A stretch of DNA of 64,000 nt, taken from contig CAMDUE010000003.1 in assembly GCA_945877575.1 (NCBI GenBank), positions 24,174 through 88,173 of the forward strand, given 5' to 3'. Numbering within the stretch: position 1 is the first letter of the stretch; each line of letters begins with the position of its first letter. The notes beneath the pieces were generated by a model. That model ran no database searches, was not told the DNA's origin, and saw only the letters and a program-made list of their open reading frames with translations. The position numbers and the translations under genes are program-made. Source of the DNA: Chitinophaga pinensis. GTDB taxonomy: Bacteria > Bacteroidota > Bacteroidia > NS11-12g > UBA955. Positions 9,412-19,286 of the stretch are shown here, piece after piece.

Positions 9412-10605
9412 ATGTCGTTGATTGAAAAATTGAAGAAATCGAACCACCTAAAAGGCGACCCTTATATCTGGGGAATTGTCTTTGTATTGGGCTTCATTGG
9501 TGTACTTGCTGTATACAGTTCTACTGGAACCTTGGCATTTGCCAAGCAGCAAGGAAATACAGAATTTTATCTGTTTAGACATTTAGGCTTTTTAGTGGTT
9601 GGATTTTTCACCATGTATACAATTCACAACATCTCCTTTAAATATTACGCCAAAACATCCATATTCTTGATGTGGATTTCAGTCATTTTATTGATTGTGG
9701 CTTTGACTTTTGGACTGAACATAAACAACGCAAATCGAGTAATTCCCATTTTCGGCTTTACCCTGCAACCCTCTGATATGACCAAGGTTTTTATCATGGT
9801 ATTCATTGCCAAGTTTTTAAGTAAAAATCAAGAAGAAGTAGACAACAAAAAGGTCTTTTTTAAAGCAATGGGGCCAGTACTTATTGCAGCAGGACTTATT
9901 ATTCCAGAAAACCTGAGTACGGCCTTGGTTCTAATAACCTCGTGTACTTTATTGCTTTACATAGGAAGAATCAAAACTCGTTTCATTCTCACCTTTGCAG
10001 GTGGTGGCCTTTTACTGATTAGCCTATTTGTGATTTTTCTTTTAAATGTAGACGTTGACAAATGGTCTGGCACGCGTTTGCCCACTTGGAAGGCGAGAAT
10101 TGAATCATATGCTGGGGTCGGTGAATCTGGCAGCGATTATCAAAAAACGCAAGCAAAAATTGCCATTGCAACAGGTGGATTAACAGGTAAAGGCCCGGGT
10201 CATTCTACGCAACGCAATTTCCTTCCCCACCCCTACTCTGACTTTATCTTTGCCATTATTGTAGAAGAATATGGACTCCTAGGAGGACTAATTCTAATTG
10301 CTGCATTTATTGTTCTTCTGTTGCGAAGTTTCAAAATGGTAGTAGAAGCCCAAAAATCGTTTGCAGCCCTTGTAGTTCTGGGAATATCATTCTCCATGAG
10401 TCTGCAAGCATTCATTCACATGGGTGTTAACGTAGGACGCTTACCCGTAACCGGACTAACCTTACCCTTGGTAAGCATGGGTGGAACTAGTATCATATTT
10501 AACAGCATTGCCTTTGGAATTATTTTAGGCACAAGCAGACATATACGAGAAGAAAAACTAAAAGCGAGCACCCAAGGAGCAGGCGCTGTGCCTGAAACAA
10601 TATGA
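9412..10605 (+). CDS. ftsW: Septal peptidoglycan glycosyltransferase FtsW (SEDS family)
   Basis: Polytopic SEDS protein that polymerises lipid II at the septum in complex with FtsI. About ten membrane segments are visible across 397 residues. The family-typical C-terminal motif VTGLTLPLVSMGGTSI and the loop GLTGKGPGHSTQRNFLPHPY are present; the latter matches the conserved region before SDFIFA. It is placed between murD and murG as in other dcw clusters, and its stop overlaps the murG start (ATGA). Confidence 0.96.
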   Translation: MSLIEKLKKSNHLKGDPYIWGIVFVLGFIGVLAVYSSTGTLAFAKQQGNTEFYLFRHLGFLVVGFFTMYTIHNISFKYYAKTSIFLMWISVILLIVALTFGLNINNANRVIPIFGFTLQPSDMTKVFIMVFIAKFLSKNQEEVDNKKVFFKAMGPVLIAAGLIIPENLSTALVLITSCTLLLYIGRIKTRFILTFAGGGLLLISLFVIFLLNVDVDKWSGTRLPTWKARIESYAGVGESGSDYQKTQAKIAIATGGLTGKGPGHSTQRNFLPHPYSDFIFAIIVEEYGLLGGLILIAAFIVLLLRSFKMVVEAQKSFAALVVLGISFSMSLQAFIHMGVNVGRLPVTGLTLPLVSMGGTSIIFNSIAFGIILGTSRHIREEKLKASTQGAGAVPETI

Positions 10606-11687
10606 GTAAACCCTTGAAGCTTATTTTCAGTGGTGGTGGGACCGGTGGACATATATTCCCTGCGGTGGCCATTGCCCGTGAATTTCAGAACAGATTTAGC
10701 CAAGTAGAGATTTTATTTGTAGGTGCTTTGGGCAAAATGGAAATGGAAAAAGTACCCGCCGAAGGATTCAATATCGTTGGTCTGCCCGTTGAGGGGCTAA
10801 TAAGAAGCACTTCGGTGAAAAACATCAAAATCATTTTCAAAGCCATCAGCAGTTACCTAAAGGCAAAAAAAATCATCGAAGATTTTAGGCCAGACGCTGT
10901 AATTGGAACCGGCGGCTTTGCCAGCTTGCCCATTACCATTGCTGCAACCCGTTTAGGGGTTCCTGTTTTTGCGTGGGAAGGAAATGGTTTCGCCGGACTC
11001 ACCAATAAATTATTGAAAAAAACTGCCAAGCGAATTTTCTGCGGATTCGATGGTATGGACTTCCAATTCCCATACAACAATTGGATACACTCAGGCAATC
11101 CCATAAGACAAGAGATTCTAGAGAAAACAGATAAAAATTCTGCAGTTGAATTTTTTGGATTGGATGCTACGCGGCCCATTGTTTTTGTTACCGGGGGAAG
11201 TTTGGGCGCTAGAAGCATCAATGAGGCCGTAGAATCTTCAATGGAAATTTGGCAAAAAGAAGGAATTCAAGTCATTTGGCAAACAGGTAAAAATTATCAA
11301 TATACTCAATCATCAACGGGTATTTGGGTATCGGCTTTTTTAAAAGAAATGCACCTTGCTTACAGCTGTGCAGATTTGGTAGTTTCTAGATCTGGCGCTA
11401 CCAGTGTATCAGAAATTATGGCCGTAGGTGTACCGGCTATTTTTGTTCCATCGCCCAATGTCACCGATGATCATCAAACAAAAAATGCCGAGAAAGCCAC
11501 TCAATACGGAGGAGGCATCTTGATAAAGGATACTGAAATAAAATCGAAATTAGCAAACCAAGTCGTTGATATGCTGAAAAATAACGACGAACTCAAAAAC
11601 ATGAGGACACAGTTGTTGAATCATGCAAAACCAAAAGCCACGCAAGAAATTGTAAACCAAATTCTAAAAGATTTAAATCGTGAATAA
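10602..11687 (+). CDS. murG: Lipid II synthase MurG (GT28)
   Basis: Membrane-associated N-acetylglucosaminyltransferase converting lipid I into lipid II. The N-terminal glycine loop SGGGTGGHIFPAVAIA binds the lipid acceptor. Further hallmarks are GTGGFASLP, FVTGGSLGARSIN and the C-terminal UDP-GlcNAc-binding stretch VVSRSGATSVSEIMAVGVP. The 361-residue length is typical. It overlaps ftsW by 4 bp and murC by 8 bp. Confidence 0.97.
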   Translation: MSKPLKLIFSGGGTGGHIFPAVAIAREFQNRFSQVEILFVGALGKMEMEKVPAEGFNIVGLPVEGLIRSTSVKNIKIIFKAISSYLKAKKIIEDFRPDAVIGTGGFASLPITIAATRLGVPVFAWEGNGFAGLTNKLLKKTAKRIFCGFDGMDFQFPYNNWIHSGNPIRQEILEKTDKNSAVEFFGLDATRPIVFVTGGSLGARSINEAVESSMEIWQKEGIQVIWQTGKNYQYTQSSTGIWVSAFLKEMHLAYSCADLVVSRSGATSVSEIMAVGVPAIFVPSPNVTDDHQTKNAEKATQYGGGILIKDTEIKSKLANQVVDMLKNNDELKNMRTQLLNHAKPKATQEIVNQILKDLNRE

Positions 11688-13056
11688 GTCGTTTCAAAGA
11701 GCATATTTTATTGGCATTGGCGGCATTGGAATGAGTGCCATTTGCAGGTATTTATTGGAGCAAAACATATCGGTTTCGGGCTATGATAAAACCCGCACAG
11801 ATCTCACCCTTGAACTAGAAAGCCTAGGTGTAATTATAACTTATGATGACGCTGTGGAAGCCTTGCCAGCCCAAGTAAAATCTGACCTCAATAACACCCT
11901 ATTCGTATACACACCAGCCATACCAAAAGATCACCCTCAATGGATTTGGCTACAAGAACAAGGCATTGCGTTGCACAAAAGATCACAGATCTTAGGACTG
12001 CTTACTCAAGATAAAATTTGTTTAGCGGTGGCAGGTACTCACGGAAAAACGACTACTTCCACTTTGCTTGCTCATTTATTGAAAACCTGCAATGTGAATT
12101 TCAGTGCTTTTTTAGGTGGAATATCAAGCAATTACCAATCAAATTACATCAGCCATACCAGCGGCATTCAGATATTCGATAAAGATATTGTAGTTGTTGA
12201 GGCCGATGAATTTGACCGCAGTTTTCATCAGCTGCGTCCTGATGCAGCCATTATCACAGCCATTGATGCTGACCATTTGGATATTTACGGAGATTCAAAA
12301 TCGTTCTTTGAAGCTTTCGAAGTTTTCGCCGAGTTAATATCCCCAGAAAGAATGGGAGATCTTTACTTGGAAGAACGCATTCAAATGAATATTCCTGAAC
12401 ACGTAAAACTGCATGTTTACGGGAATCACGGTGAAAGCCCTTTTCACTATAAAAATGTGCGTATAGAGAACCACCAATACGTATTTGAATTGAATGGCCA
12501 ACATTTTATATGTGGACTTCCGGGACATCATAATGTATCTAATGCAACGGCTGCAATAGCTCTTTGCTTAAACTCACTAAAGCTTTCTGCTAAGCAAATT
12601 GCCGAAGGCGTAATGAGTTTCAAAGGGGTAAAACGTCGATTTGAATTCCTTAAAAACAGTCCCGAACAGGTGATTATAGATGACTATGCGCATCACCCCG
12701 AAGAAATAAAAGCCATAATAAGATCAGTGAGAACATTGTACCCCGAAAGAAAAATTACAGGTATTTTTCAGCCGCATCTTTTTAGCAGAACCCGAGACTT
12801 TGCTCAAGAATTCGCACAAAGTTTATCAGAAGTTGATGAGTTGATTTTGATGGATATTTATCCAGCTAGAGAAAAACCAATCGAGGGCATAACATCTGAG
12901 TGGCTATTGAGCCTAATTAAAAATCAAAATAAGTCGTTGATGAACCAAGAACAGATCCTTGAAAAAATCAAATTGGAATCGCCTGAGTTGGTTCTAATCA
13001 TGGGTGCCGGCGACATAGATAGATTAAGCGCAAAATTAAAACACCATGAAAGATAA
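11680..13056 (+). CDS. murC: UDP-MurNAc:L-alanine ligase MurC
   Basis: Cytoplasmic Mur ligase attaching L-alanine to UDP-MurNAc, the first peptide step. The N-terminal FIGIGGIGMSAI glycine loop, the ATP loop AVAGTHGKTTTS and the ligase motif DDYAHHPEEIKA are intact. The start is a GTG at 11680 inside the murG end; it places the glycine loop ten residues from the N-terminus, as expected. The 458-residue length is normal. It overlaps ftsQ by 11 bp. The related recycling ligase Mpl is an alternative but fits the context less well. Confidence 0.95.
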   Translation: MNKSFQRAYFIGIGGIGMSAICRYLLEQNISVSGYDKTRTDLTLELESLGVIITYDDAVEALPAQVKSDLNNTLFVYTPAIPKDHPQWIWLQEQGIALHKRSQILGLLTQDKICLAVAGTHGKTTTSTLLAHLLKTCNVNFSAFLGGISSNYQSNYISHTSGIQIFDKDIVVVEADEFDRSFHQLRPDAAIITAIDADHLDIYGDSKSFFEAFEVFAELISPERMGDLYLEERIQMNIPEHVKLHVYGNHGESPFHYKNVRIENHQYVFELNGQHFICGLPGHHNVSNATAAIALCLNSLKLSAKQIAEGVMSFKGVKRRFEFLKNSPEQVIIDDYAHHPEEIKAIIRSVRTLYPERKITGIFQPHLFSRTRDFAQEFAQSLSEVDELILMDIYPAREKPIEGITSEWLLSLIKNQNKSLMNQEQILEKIKLESPELVLIMGAGDIDRLSAKLKHHER

Positions 13057-13840
13057 GATTCGATTGGCATTTAGCAGAAGACAATGGATGATCACCATTG
13101 CCGCGATTGTGGTCATGATCTTACTTTTCGCATGGTCTAAATTGAGTTTCGCTGGCAAAAACAGAATCATCGGAAACTTAGAGGTTGAAATTGATGCCTC
13201 AAAATCGGGCTACAACTTCTTAACCAAGCAAGCAGTTGTAAATTGGGTTCAACAACATTTTGATAATCCTGTTGGCAAGCCTGCCTCTGAAGTTGAACTT
13301 ACCAAAATGGAAATTGAACTCCAGAAAGTACCTTATGTATTTAAGGGAATTATTTATGTGGCCTTTGATGGTACTTTAAAGATTCGGGTAAAAGAAAGAG
13401 AGCCCATTGCATTGATAAAGAACAATCAGGATTCCTTCTTTTTCATTGATACCGGAGGTTATATGATTCCAAAACGCGGAATTCAAACGCCTGTTGTTTG
13501 GGTTATCAATGGAAATGTGAAGCAAAAATTCGAGTCGGGCAAGCGCGCCGGCTCACCACAAATGGTAGAATTAGTCAATCTGAGCAAGTACATAAGGTCT
13601 AACGAGCTGTGGAACGCGCAATTTGAACAGTGCTATGTAGATAAGTTTGGGAGGTATTTGTTGATTCCCCGAGTAGGAAAGCATAGCATTGTTTTGGATA
13701 ACACAACGAACATGGAAAAAAAGTTTGAAAACCTGCGTCTTTTCTACGAAAAAGGCCTTCCACAAGTGGGCTGGAATACCTATCGAGAAATCGATATTTC
13801 GTATGAAGATCAGATTGTAGGAAGAAGAACTGAACAATAA
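13046..13840 (+). CDS. ftsQ: Cell division protein FtsQ
   Basis: Bitopic divisome protein linking FtsL-type partners to FtsI and FtsW. A short cytoplasmic basic N-terminus is followed by one membrane segment (about residues 14-32, WMITIAAIVVMILLFAWSKL), then a periplasmic POTRA-like region (EVEIDASKSG onward) and the FtsQ beta-domain (LKIRVKEREPIALI). The 264 residues are usual for Bacteroidota. It overlaps murC and lies 49 bp before ftsA. Confidence 0.92.
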   Translation: MKDKIRLAFSRRQWMITIAAIVVMILLFAWSKLSFAGKNRIIGNLEVEIDASKSGYNFLTKQAVVNWVQQHFDNPVGKPASEVELTKMEIELQKVPYVFKGIIYVAFDGTLKIRVKEREPIALIKNNQDSFFFIDTGGYMIPKRGIQTPVVWVINGNVKQKFESGKRAGSPQMVELVNLSKYIRSNELWNAQFEQCYVDKFGRYLLIPRVGKHSIVLDNTTNMEKKFENLRLFYEKGLPQVGWNTYREIDISYEDQIVGRRTEQ

Positions 13841-13889
13841 AGTATACAATAAACCAAAATCACTGTCTAATAAGCCAAACATAAATAGT

Positions 13890-15272
13890 ATGACGCCAAC
13901 GAACAATAACATCATTGCAGGACTGGACATCGGAACCACAAAAATTTGTGTGATTGTATCACAACTTTCCGACAATGGAAAGATCAACATCTTGGGGGTG
14001 GGAAAAGCATCATCACAAGGTGGAGTTTCTCGTGGAATGGTAGCCAACGTGAGCAGAGTAGTCACTGCCATTGAAGAAGCTGTCAAACAAGCTGAGAAAC
14101 TGAGTAGAGTAAAAATCAATACCGTTTACGTAGGTATTGCAGGTCACCACATAAAAAGTTTGCAGCATCGTGGCACTTTGACTCGCAGAAATGGTGAAGA
14201 AGAAATCACTAAGGATGAACTGAATAGTCTTACCACAGAAATGGAGAACTTGGCGTTATCTCCTGGCTTGGAAATTCTACATGTTTTACCTCAGGAGTAT
14301 AGAATTGATGGCGAAGACGGAATCAGAGATCCAGAAGGACGTATAGGTACTCGCGTTGAATGCAATTTCCATATTATTACCGGCGAGACCAGTCGTGCAC
14401 GCACCATTGGTAAGGCTGTAATGAAAGCGGGTTTGCACTTGGCAGACCTTGTGGTTGAACCAGTTGCATCTGCACAAGCTATTTTATCTGAGCAAGAGAT
14501 GGAAGCCGGCGTTGCATTGGTAGATATTGGCGGTGGTACCACTGATATTTGTATTTTCGATTCAGGGAAAATAGTTCACACAGCAATTATACCAATTGGT
14601 GGAGACCGCATTACCCAAGACTTACAAGAAGCCTTTGGTATTCTTAAAGATCAAGCCGAAGAAGTGAAAGTAAAATACGGAAGCTGCTTTAGCCTAGAGA
14701 ATATGAAGAATGAAGTTGTGGTAATTCCAGGACTTCCAGGAAGATCTCCTCGCGAAATTTCAGTTTATGCTATTTCACAAGTTATCAAAGCCCGAATGGA
14801 AGACATAGTTCAAAAAGTAGATTTTGAAATTCAACTTTCAGGAATACAACACCGATTAAACGGAGGTATTGTATTGACCGGCGGCGGATCTAGCTTGAAA
14901 GACATCAACCAATTTTTCAGTTATAATACCGGACTTGATGTACACTTAAACAGCCCTGGCCAACATTTAGGCAAAGGTATGATTGAAGAAGTTCGCAATC
15001 CCATGTATTCTACGGCCATTGGTTTAGTCATGAAGGGAATTGAAACCGAACAACTTAAACCCGGAAATCATCCTAACGTTCATGTGGAAGAAATTGTACA
15101 ACCTAAATCAACGCCACAACCTGAACCTGTAATGGTTGATGAGGAAATTCAAGATATCTCTCAGAACAAAAAGAAGGGCATTTCTTGGAAGAGTTTATAT
15201 CCAGGCAATGGTATTTTCAAAAACTTCATCAGTGATTGGATTTCTGATGATGCAGATGATTTCCATCCATAA
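13890..15272 (+). CDS. ftsA: Cell division protein FtsA
   Basis: Actin-like ATPase that tethers FtsZ filaments to the membrane. The phosphate-1 region AGLDIGTTKICVIV, the phosphate-2 region VDIGGGTTDICIF and the adenosine motif LTGGGSSLKDI are all present, with the SHS2/1C subdomain between them. The C-terminus is longer than in E. coli (460 residues). It has a Pro/Gln-rich linker and ends in FKNFISDWISDD, consistent with an amphipathic membrane-targeting helix. It lies 15 bp upstream of ftsZ. Confidence 0.97.
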   Translation: MTPTNNNIIAGLDIGTTKICVIVSQLSDNGKINILGVGKASSQGGVSRGMVANVSRVVTAIEEAVKQAEKLSRVKINTVYVGIAGHHIKSLQHRGTLTRRNGEEEITKDELNSLTTEMENLALSPGLEILHVLPQEYRIDGEDGIRDPEGRIGTRVECNFHIITGETSRARTIGKAVMKAGLHLADLVVEPVASAQAILSEQEMEAGVALVDIGGGTTDICIFDSGKIVHTAIIPIGGDRITQDLQEAFGILKDQAEEVKVKYGSCFSLENMKNEVVVIPGLPGRSPREISVYAISQVIKARMEDIVQKVDFEIQLSGIQHRLNGGIVLTGGGSSLKDINQFFSYNTGLDVHLNSPGQHLGKGMIEEVRNPMYSTAIGLVMKGIETEQLKPGNHPNVHVEEIVQPKSTPQPEPVMVDEEIQDISQNKKKGISWKSLYPGNGIFKNFISDWISDDADDFHP

Positions 15273-15287
15273 CAAAAATCTTAAATT

Positions 15288-16748
15288 ATGTTTCAACCAG
15301 ATTTTCATTCTGAACCTAATCAACCGAATAAATTGAATAACATCATTAAAGTCATTGGAGTAGGCGGCGGCGGAGGTAACGCGGTCAACCATATGTACCG
15401 TGAAGGTATTGAAGGTGTAGATTTCTTCATTTGCAATACAGACAACCAGGCTCTCAGGCATAGCCCAGTTCCAAACAAAATACAACTTGGAAATGAGCTT
15501 ACTGCAGGACTTGGTGCTGGATCTGACCCCAATATGGGGGCGAAAGCAGCAGAAGAAAGCAAAGCCGATATTCAACGAATGTTGGGTGATGGTACCCGAA
15601 TGATATTCTTGACTGCCGGTATGGGTGGTGGAACAGGTACAGGAGCGGTTCCAATCATTGCAAAATTTGCAAAAGAAATGGGTATTTTAACCGTGGGTAT
15701 TGTGACCATTCCTTTCTCAGATGAAGGTCCAGTCAGAATCAAACAAGCACAACAAGGAATTGCTGATTTGAAGCCTCACGTAGATGCTCTTATATCCATT
15801 TCCAATGACCGTATAGTAGACATGTTTGGTGATTTGTCCTTCTTAGAGGCATTCTCCAAAGCCGATGATGTGCTTTGCACTGCTGCTCGAGGAATTGCAG
15901 AAATCATATTCAAAACCGGACACTTGAACGTTGACTTCAACGATGTTAAAACCGCCATGCAAGGTTCTGGTCAAGCCCTAATGGGTACTGGAACTGCTGC
16001 GGGTGAGAATCGTGCTGAGTTAGCTGTTAGAGCTGCGTTAAATAGCCCCTTGCTTGATAGCACTAGAATTTTAGGTGCAAAACACCTGTTGATTAATCTA
16101 ACCTATGGAACGAAGGCTCCAACCATGTCTGAAACCCGAATCATTACCTCTTATCTCCAAGAAGAGGCGGGTAATAATGCATTGCTCAAAATGGGTATCA
16201 CCCTAGAACCCGCATTAGAAGATAAAATCAGTGTTACAGTTATCGCAACTGGTTTTGAAGAAGTAACAGCGGTTCAAAAAGAAACCTCAACAAGTCAACT
16301 GATGGAAGAAGTTGTACAGACTCAGTCTTTTGTACCCACAGATCTTCCCTTAGAAATAGAAGACGCCAGTTTTGAAACCCCTGTTAATGAACCTGTGGTT
16401 TCTAAGCCAGAACCAATAATGGAGTCTAAGCCAACTGCAGTTTCTGAGCCTATTGCAACTCCAAGCCTAGAAGATTTATTCAAAACTCAAAGCAGCCGCA
16501 ATTCACAATTACACTTAAACTACCAACAACCACCCGTTCAGTCGTTAAGTCGCGAAAACAAAGCAAGCATCCACGACAATGACATGGATATTCCAGCGTA
16601 TTTAAGAAGAAATGTGGAATTGGTTTCAGCCCCCCCAAGCAGCGCAGTAGAGGTGAGTCGATTAACTATACAGGGAACAGAAACCCAATCTAAAGACAAT
16701 AATTTTACCGTGCAACCCAACAGAATGTTGCATGACAACGTAGATTAA
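15288..16748 (+). CDS. ftsZ: Cell division GTPase FtsZ
   Basis: Tubulin-like GTPase forming the Z ring. The nucleotide-binding glycine motifs VGGGGGNAVNHM and GMGGGTGTGAVPII and the T7-loop region NVDFNDVKTAM are intact. After the core (about residue 325) comes a variable Pro/Glu-rich linker, then IPAYLRRNVEL and a further tail ending in MLHDNVD. This two-part C-terminus is characteristic of Bacteroidota FtsZ and presumably binds FtsA. It is the last dcw gene. Its stop overlaps the stop of the convergent glycosyltransferase gene, leaving no room for an intergenic terminator. Confidence 0.97.
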   Translation: MFQPDFHSEPNQPNKLNNIIKVIGVGGGGGNAVNHMYREGIEGVDFFICNTDNQALRHSPVPNKIQLGNELTAGLGAGSDPNMGAKAAEESKADIQRMLGDGTRMIFLTAGMGGGTGTGAVPIIAKFAKEMGILTVGIVTIPFSDEGPVRIKQAQQGIADLKPHVDALISISNDRIVDMFGDLSFLEAFSKADDVLCTAARGIAEIIFKTGHLNVDFNDVKTAMQGSGQALMGTGTAAGENRAELAVRAALNSPLLDSTRILGAKHLLINLTYGTKAPTMSETRIITSYLQEEAGNNALLKMGITLEPALEDKISVTVIATGFEEVTAVQKETSTSQLMEEVVQTQSFVPTDLPLEIEDASFETPVNEPVVSKPEPIMESKPTAVSEPIATPSLEDLFKTQSSRNSQLHLNYQQPPVQSLSRENKASIHDNDMDIPAYLRRNVELVSAPPSSAVEVSRLTIQGTETQSKDNNFTVQPNRMLHDNVD

Positions 16749-18019
16749 AGTTCTTTATAGACCGTAATGATTTGATTTACAATCACTTTTGTATCGTATG
16801 TGTTTAATGTTTTCAGTCGGGCTTGATTTCTAAAATCGGCCCGATTGTTTTTTAAGAAGGCTCCAACTTTTTGTGTCAGGTTTGATACATCACCAGACTC
16901 AACCAAAAAGCCATTGATTCCATCTTCAACCATCTCCGGTATACCGCCTACCCTAAACCCAGCTACTGGAGTACCCATAGATAAACTCTCTATGATTGTT
17001 GTGGGTAGATTATCTTGCACAGAGGTAATCACATATAAATCGCTCAATTGAAAAGCCAATTTCACCTTTTCTATATCTGTAACGTATCCCCAATGGGTAC
17101 ATTTAAATGGAAACGGACCCAGTTCCTCTTGCTTATTATCACCTAAAACCAATACCTCAAACTCCACTTTCTGTTGGCAAAGTATCTCACACATCTCAAT
17201 GAAATGAAAAAAACCTTTTGCTGGATTCTGTAAATATGCCGCGGAAAACATCAATAACGGCTTTTCGAAACCGTAAACCTTACTCAACTTTTGGCGAACA
17301 TCTTCCTCCAAAGGTTGAAACTTCTCAGTATCTATGGGATTCGGAATCACGGTCATAATTTGATTATTCTTCATAACAGCACTCATATTGGCTTGTTGGG
17401 CAAGCCAATTACTTGGGGTCACAAACTTAATTTGATTGTTTCCCCAAAGCTCCATCTTACGTTTTATCAAAGAACTTGATAAATCAAATTCTGACGGATG
17501 TTTCAAGTACTTACAGTTTCCGCAAGAAACTTGATGATTCTCGCAACCCCAAGTGTAATAACAACCTCCAGTTACAGGCCACAAATCGTGACAGGTCCAA
17601 ATAAACTTCTTCCCAGGAACTAATAGAAGTTTTTCCAAAGTTTCAAAAGATTGAAATCCTTTGTGTACCCAATGCAAGTGAACAATGTCTGCCCATTGCA
17701 CCAAATCATGATTGGAGATGTCAATTCCTTGGCTCGCATGACTAAATTGAAACCTGACCTTCTTTGAGGCCTCAAATCGCAAAAAACTAAGCTTATCTAA
17801 GGCATGTTTAAAAAAGGCAAATACTTTTTTAGGAAAAGAATCAGCCCACAAAGTGTAAGTCGAACTATTTTGGCTTGGGCTTAAGTGGCCAGAAAATACC
17901 AAATGTTTGGATTCAACATCTAAACTAAAACGATTCAATCCTTCGTTCAGTCGCTGGGCTACCACTGAAGCTCCACCCTCAGAAGATGCGTTAATATGGA
18001 GTACTTTAATCTTTGACAA
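16745..18019 (-). CDS. GT4-type glycosyltransferase (cell-surface polysaccharide)
   Basis: A 424-residue retaining glycosyltransferase with two Rossmann-like halves (GT-B fold). The C-terminal donor site has the GT4 pattern ESLSMGTPVAGFRVGGIPEMV. The acceptor half holds TCHDLWPVTGGCYY and a cluster of cysteines (C-x5-C-x2-C) seen in WcaL/colanic-acid-type transferases from exopolysaccharide clusters. Substrate cannot be told from the sequence. It overlaps the upstream MFS gene by 14 bp and probably shares its transcript. It converges on ftsZ, with overlapping stop codons. Confidence 0.88.
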   Translation of the reverse strand: MSKIKVLHINASSEGGASVVAQRLNEGLNRFSLDVESKHLVFSGHLSPSQNSSTYTLWADSFPKKVFAFFKHALDKLSFLRFEASKKVRFQFSHASQGIDISNHDLVQWADIVHLHWVHKGFQSFETLEKLLLVPGKKFIWTCHDLWPVTGGCYYTWGCENHQVSCGNCKYLKHPSEFDLSSSLIKRKMELWGNNQIKFVTPSNWLAQQANMSAVMKNNQIMTVIPNPIDTEKFQPLEEDVRQKLSKVYGFEKPLLMFSAAYLQNPAKGFFHFIEMCEILCQQKVEFEVLVLGDNKQEELGPFPFKCTHWGYVTDIEKVKLAFQLSDLYVITSVQDNLPTTIIESLSMGTPVAGFRVGGIPEMVEDGINGFLVESGDVSNLTQKVGAFLKNNRADFRNQARLKTLNTYDTKVIVNQIITVYKEL

Positions 18020-19280
18020 CTTCCTGAGGTGATTGATTTAATTGTTTTGCTAATATAAGTGCTAAACCAAAATTGATCATCATCAAAATTCCGCCTGCCA
18101 AGTATGGGAGCATGTAAAACTGAGCATATAAAAGTCCACTAAGCAATGGCCCCACAGCTCTTGCTAATGAACCAAGCGATTGCATGATGCCCAACATTTG
18201 ACCTTGAGCATTTGCAGGGGCATTTAATGAAACTAAGCTATTGATGGCCGGCATCAACAACCCGTTAGCCAATGCAAGGCAAAAGATGGCAAAAAATTGA
18301 ACGGCATAAAACCATTCTTTCGATGGCAGGGGAATCAATGAAAGTCCAATTCCAGCAATTGGAGCACCCCAAATAAGCATCTTTCGCAAGCCCAATTTCT
18401 TTTGAAAAACTCCTATAAGTCCACCCTGAACAACTGCACTAAAAACTCCGATTACTCCAAAAATATTTCCAATGGCCACAGGGTTTAAATCATATTTTTC
18501 TTTCCAAAGTACGCTGGCGTTTATTTGCATCATTGAGAATGCAGCGATGTAAATAAAATTGATCAACATAAGCTCACTGATTACAGGTATTTTTCGAGCT
18601 TCTAACATTCCAGTGAAGGTTTCTGTAGGACTTCTTTTTACGGTTGATTTTTGGGTATTGCTTTCAGGAAGAAACCTCCAAGCCAACACAAAATTCAAAA
18701 GGCAAAGCAACGCAGTAAATAACCCTACAATAAAAAGTGAATGATTTGCTGATTCATGAATATGAAACAACTGCTTTACATCAAATCCGAACAATGTTTC
18801 GGAACCGTATAGCCATCCTCCGAGAGGAGGACCAAAAACAAATCCCAATCCAAAAGCAGCACCAATGATGCCCATTTTCTTGGCCCTATCTTCATAGCTG
18901 GTGATATCGGCAATGTAAGCTTGAGCCGCCGAAATGTTGGCACTTCCAAAACCTGAAATAATTCTTGCTAAAATCAAGACCCAGAATGACTGCGACAAAC
19001 CAAACAGAACGTATCCGAAGGCATTCACCAAAATAGAGCCCAAAATAATGGGTCTCCGGCCAATTCTATCAGATAAGCTTCCAAATAACGGGGCAAAGAT
19101 GAACTGAATGATGGAAAACACTGCAGCAATGAGTCCAACAGCTACATCGGGATTGATGGTTGTGCCTGACTCAACAGATAGTTCCTTGGCCAAATTGGGG
19201 AGAATGGGAATGACGATTCCAAATCCCAAAAGATCAATAAAAATGGTTAAAAACAGAATTGCTATTCGGCGATCTTTCAT
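18006..19280 (-). CDS. MFS transporter, TetA/drug-exporter type
   Basis: The 424-residue protein has twelve hydrophobic segments. The major-facilitator motif A after the second helix reads GSLSDRIGRRPII, and the helix-5 motif (GAAFGLGFVFGPPLGG) marks the DHA1 drug:H+ antiporter group to which TetA belongs. The exported compound is unknown, and true tetracycline resistance should not be assumed. It lies in a minus-strand run with the Fe-S protein, the 161-residue protein and the glycosyltransferase. Confidence 0.88.
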   Translation of the reverse strand: MKDRRIAILFLTIFIDLLGFGIVIPILPNLAKELSVESGTTINPDVAVGLIAAVFSIIQFIFAPLFGSLSDRIGRRPIILGSILVNAFGYVLFGLSQSFWVLILARIISGFGSANISAAQAYIADITSYEDRAKKMGIIGAAFGLGFVFGPPLGGWLYGSETLFGFDVKQLFHIHESANHSLFIVGLFTALLCLLNFVLAWRFLPESNTQKSTVKRSPTETFTGMLEARKIPVISELMLINFIYIAAFSMMQINASVLWKEKYDLNPVAIGNIFGVIGVFSAVVQGGLIGVFQKKLGLRKMLIWGAPIAGIGLSLIPLPSKEWFYAVQFFAIFCLALANGLLMPAINSLVSLNAPANAQGQMLGIMQSLGSLARAVGPLLSGLLYAQFYMLPYLAGGILMMINFGLALILAKQLNQSPQEVVKD

Positions 19281-19286
19281 TATTTT

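Noticed and set aside
18006..19280. Tetracycline resistance determinant
   Set aside because: The protein is a TetA-like MFS exporter, but nothing in the sequence or context (no regulator, no mobile element) supports tetracycline as substrate.
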